A stretch of DNA of 7,443 bases from the NCBI GenBank assembly GCA_028871775.1, contig JAGWMH010000088.1, positions 1 through 7,443 on the forward strand, read 5' to 3'. This document shows positions 5,766 to 7,443 of the stretch, in pieces. Below the pieces are notes generated by a model that was not told the DNA's origin, ran no database searches, and saw nothing but the letters and a program-made list of their open reading frames with translations. The stretch's first letter is position 1. Each line of letters begins with the position of its first letter. The DNA comes from Betaproteobacteria bacterium (GTDB lineage: Bacteria > Pseudomonadota > Gammaproteobacteria > Burkholderiales > Gallionellaceae). The translations under genes were made by a program, and so were the position numbers.

Positions 5766-6380
5766 ATGAGCGCGCACGACCACTCCTCGCTCGCCGCCGC
5801 CCGCCCGGACTTCGCCGCCATCGCGGCGTGGATCCCGCAGGGCGCTTCGGTGCTCGACCTCGGTTGCGGCGACGGCAGCCTGCTGCGTTACCTGAATGAC
5901 ACGCGCAAGGTGCGCGGCTACGGCGTGGAGATTGACGACCTCAACATCGTGGCGTGCATCCAGAACGGCGTGAACGTGATCCAGGGCGACCTGGAATCCG
6001 GGCTCTCCGGCTTCGAGAGCGACGCCTTCGATTTCGTCATCCTGTCGCAGACGCTGCAAGCCACGCGCCACACCGAAGCGCTGGTGCAGGAAATGCTGCG
6101 CGTGGGGCGCGAGGGCATCGTCAGCTTTCCCAACTTCGGCTACTGGCGGAACCGCCTCCACGTGCTGCGCGGCAACATGCCGGTGTCCAGGGACCTGCCC
6201 TACCAGTGGTATGACACGCCCAACGTCCACCTGTGCACGCTGCACGACTTCGAGGACTTCTGCGCCGAATACCGGGTGCACATCCTCGAACGCCGCGTAA
6301 TGACGGGCGACAGCGAAGTTCACCTGCTGCCCAACCTGCTCGGCGGCATGGCGGTGTACCGCTTTCAGCGTGCAATGTAA
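5766..6380 (+). CDS. metW: Methionine biosynthesis protein MetW (methyltransferase fold)
   Basis: MetW is the usual partner of MetX in proteobacteria and is required with it for homoserine acylation in the species where this was tested. It has a SAM-dependent methyltransferase fold, but its own reaction is not settled. The 204-residue product has motif I VLDLGCGDG (29-37), the acidic end of strand 2 in GYGVEIDD, VIQGDLE (Asp75) and the MetW hallmarks SFPNFGYWRNR, LPYQWYDTPNVHLCT and LLPNLLGGMAVYRF. The start ATG 5766 was chosen for the GGAGG site, the family length (~200) and homologue-like N-terminus (ARPDFAAIAAWI). It is separated from metX by element D; without that element the gap would be about 50 bases. 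Intact. Confidence 0.95.
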   Translation: MSAHDHSSLAAARPDFAAIAAWIPQGASVLDLGCGDGSLLRYLNDTRKVRGYGVEIDDLNIVACIQNGVNVIQGDLESGLSGFESDAFDFVILSQTLQATRHTEALVQEMLRVGREGIVSFPNFGYWRNRLHVLRGNMPVSRDLPYQWYDTPNVHLCTLHDFEDFCAEYRVHILERRVMTGDSEVHLLPNLLGGMAVYRFQRAM

Positions 6381-6393
6381 ATTCCAAACGTAT

Positions 6394-6470
6394 TCCCTCA
6401 TCCCAGCCTTCCCCCGGAGGGGGAAGGAGCTAGATCCCCTCTCCCTTTGGGAGAGGGTTAGGATGAGGGA
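6394..6470. repeat. Nested three-hairpin palindrome between metW and ampG (element E)
   Basis: Outer arms TCCCTCATCC (6394-6403) and GGATGAGGGA (6461-6470) are perfectly complementary. Between them lie two perfect 9-pair hairpins, CCTTCCCCC/GGGGGAAGG (6407-6427, loop GGA) and CCCTCTCCC/GGGAGAGGG (6437-6457, loop TTT). The whole could fold as a three-way junction in RNA or DNA. The CCCTCTCCC...GGGAGAGGG unit is a common dispersed repeat in proteobacteria. It could stop transcription after metW, but only a short T stretch (6473-6476) follows. It fills most of the 124-base gap after metW. Confidence 0.85.
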
Positions 6471-6474
6471 GATT

Positions 6475-6488
6475 TTATTCGCGAATAA
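6475..6488. promoter_or_regulatory. 14-bp perfect palindrome upstream of ampG
   Basis: TTATTCGCGAATAA lies 16 bases before the ampG ATG in an AT-rich patch unlike the surrounding GC-rich sequence. Its symmetry suits a dimeric regulator, but it could equally be the trailing edge of element E or part of the core promoter region. I recognise no specific regulator. Confidence 0.3.
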
Positions 6489-6504
6489 TTTTGTTCAATA
6501 AATT

Positions 6505-7443
6505 ATGACCGTCTGGCAACAACTCTTCACCCGCCGCATGCTGATCTGCGTGTTCACCGGCTTCAGCTCCGGCCTGCCGCTGTACCTGCTGTTCAACCTG
6601 GTTCCCGCATGGCTGCGCAGCGAGCAGGTCGATCTCAAGACCATCGGCCTGTTCGCGCTGATCCAGTTTCCCTACACCTGGAAATTCCTGTGGTCGCCGC
6701 TGCTCGACCGCTACGTGCTGCCCGTGCTCGGGCGGCGGCGCGGCTGGATGCTGCTGACCCAGCTTGGCTTGCTGGCGGTGATTGCCGCGATGGGGGCGTT
6801 CTCGCCGCAGAGCGATCTGCGCACCATCGCTTACATTGCAACGGCACTCGCCTTTCTCAGCGCCACGCAGGACATCGTGCTGGATGCCTACCGCCGCGAA
6901 TTGCTGGCGGATAACGAACTGGGGCTGGGCAATGCGGTGCATGTGAATGCCTACCGCATCGCCGGCCTGGTGCCCGGCTCGCTGTCGCTGATTCTCGCCG
7001 ACTTCCTGCCGTGGGGCACGGTGTTCCTCGTCACCGCTTTGTTCATGCTGCCCGGCATGGCGATGACGCTGCTGGTGCAGGAACCGCATCGCGCCACCCC
7101 GCCCAAGACGTTGCGCGTAGCGGTGGTCGAGCCGTTCCATGAGTTCATCACCCGCCGTGGCTGGAACAGCGCGCTGCTGATCCTCGCCTTCCTGTTTTTC
7201 TACAAGCTCGGCGACAGCATGTGCACCGCGCTCGCCACGCCGTTCTATCTGGACATGGGCTTCTCCAAAACCCAGATCGGGCTGGTCGCGAAGAATGCAG
7301 GGCTGTGGCCTGCGGTGATCGGCGGATTGCTCGGCGGCCTGTGGATGGTGAAGATCGGCATCAATAGGGCGTTGTGGCTGTTCGGCGTAGTGCAGGTGGT
7401 GTCCATCTTCGGTTTCGCCTGGCTGGCAGCGGTGGGGCATCAC
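6505..7443 (+). CDS. ampG: AmpG-like muropeptide permease, MFS family (partial)
   Basis: The frame is open from ATG 6505 to the window edge (313 codons, no stop seen). AmpG imports anhydro-muropeptides released by peptidoglycan turnover across the inner membrane for recycling; in some species this also feeds beta-lactamase control. Family features: the N-terminal GFSSGLPLYLLFNLVPAWLR (helix 1 region), FPYTWKFLWSPLLDRY, GRRRGWMLLTQ, FLSATQDIVLDAYRRELL and later FYKLGDSMCTALATPFYLDM. About eight hydrophobic segments are visible; the C-terminal ones lie outside. No clear ribosome site precedes the ATG (AT-rich CAATAAATT), so a leader-poor start or another start near MLICVF (ATG 6538) is possible. 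It follows metX-metW, a neighbour order I recall from other betaproteobacteria. Specificity for muropeptides is inferred from family similarity. Confidence 0.88.
   Translation, partial: MTVWQQLFTRRMLICVFTGFSSGLPLYLLFNLVPAWLRSEQVDLKTIGLFALIQFPYTWKFLWSPLLDRYVLPVLGRRRGWMLLTQLGLLAVIAAMGAFSPQSDLRTIAYIATALAFLSATQDIVLDAYRRELLADNELGLGNAVHVNAYRIAGLVPGSLSLILADFLPWGTVFLVTALFMLPGMAMTLLVQEPHRATPPKTLRVAVVEPFHEFITRRGWNSALLILAFLFFYKLGDSMCTALATPFYLDMGFSKTQIGLVAKNAGLWPAVIGGLLGGLWMVKIGINRALWLFGVVQVVSIFGFAWLAAVGHH

Larger units (their letters stand above)
5590..5769 (+). other. 59-codon open frame bridging metX stop and metW start
   Basis: An ATG overlapping the metX stop (ATGA 5590-5593) opens a frame that crosses the whole of element D and ends at TGA 5767-5769, which overlaps the metW ATG (ATGA 5766-5769). 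The predicted peptide begins [17 protein letters not shown] and includes WFCPLCGIFYCWIPAFAGMT; RHSRESGNP and WIPAFAGMT are the usual translations of this repeat type in databases. It has four cysteines, including a C-P-L-C pair, but I do not believe it is a functional protein. Its likelier role, if any, is to carry ribosomes from metX to metW. Confidence 0.35.

Noticed and set aside
5706..6401. 231-codon minus-strand frame opposite metW
   Set aside because: metW on the + strand is unambiguous; the antisense frame simply ends within element D, giving the repeat-type peptide IPAKAGIQ.
6475..7443. 322-codon minus-strand frame at the right edge
   Set aside because: It is antisense to the AmpG-like reading frame, which has recognisable membrane segments and motifs; the minus product is Gln/His/Arg-rich with no recognisable domain.

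Overview
The window looks like chromosome of a GC-rich betaproteobacterium, most plausibly a Nitrosomonadales/Gallionella-type lithotroph. That is inferred from four things: a glutamate-cysteine ligase tail of the T. ferrooxidans type, a permease-less PTS (mannose-type EIIA, HPr, EI), a metX-metW pair followed by an AmpG-like transporter, and abundant small palindromic repeats. All genes read on the + strand. No RNA genes, CRISPR arrays or transposase genes were seen.

Layout. (1) 1-357: 3' end of gshA. (2) 495-1592: apbE, a lipoprotein FAD:protein FMN transferase. (3) 1589-1795: a small single-pass membrane protein of unknown function. (4) 1792-2226, 2198-2467 and 2670-4394: EIIA-Man, HPr and Enzyme I. 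(5) 4451-5593 and 5766-6380: metX and metW, with a TATAAT box at 4419. (6) 6505-end: the first 313 codons of an AmpG-like permease, open to the window edge. Genes 1-4 are tightly packed, with stop/start overlaps (TGATG, GTGA, TTGA, a 29-nt overlap), and look like one operon. metX starts a second unit.

Five repeat-like insertions occupy almost every non-coding gap and also one coding region. Two copies of a ~125-bp element with perfect 28-29-nt inverted ends lie in opposite orientation at gshA/apbE (376-500) and metX/metW (5614-5739); their ends resemble the neisserial dRS3/NIME repeat. A different insert sits inside apbE in frame (about 966-1043). A ~200-nt insert separates HPr from Enzyme I (2465-2669) and supplies the ptsI ribosome binding site. 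A nested three-hairpin palindrome lies between metW and ampG (6394-6470).

Functionally, EI phosphorylates HPr (His15), which phosphorylates EIIA (His11). With no EIIB/EIIC in view, this chain is probably regulatory, and HPr keeps Ser46, the HPr-kinase site. MetX and MetW act together in methionine biosynthesis. The most unusual observation is that the repeats at three junctions keep a reading frame open between the upstream stop and the downstream start, so ribosomes could run through them and keep neighbouring genes translationally coupled. No clearly new enzyme system is visible.
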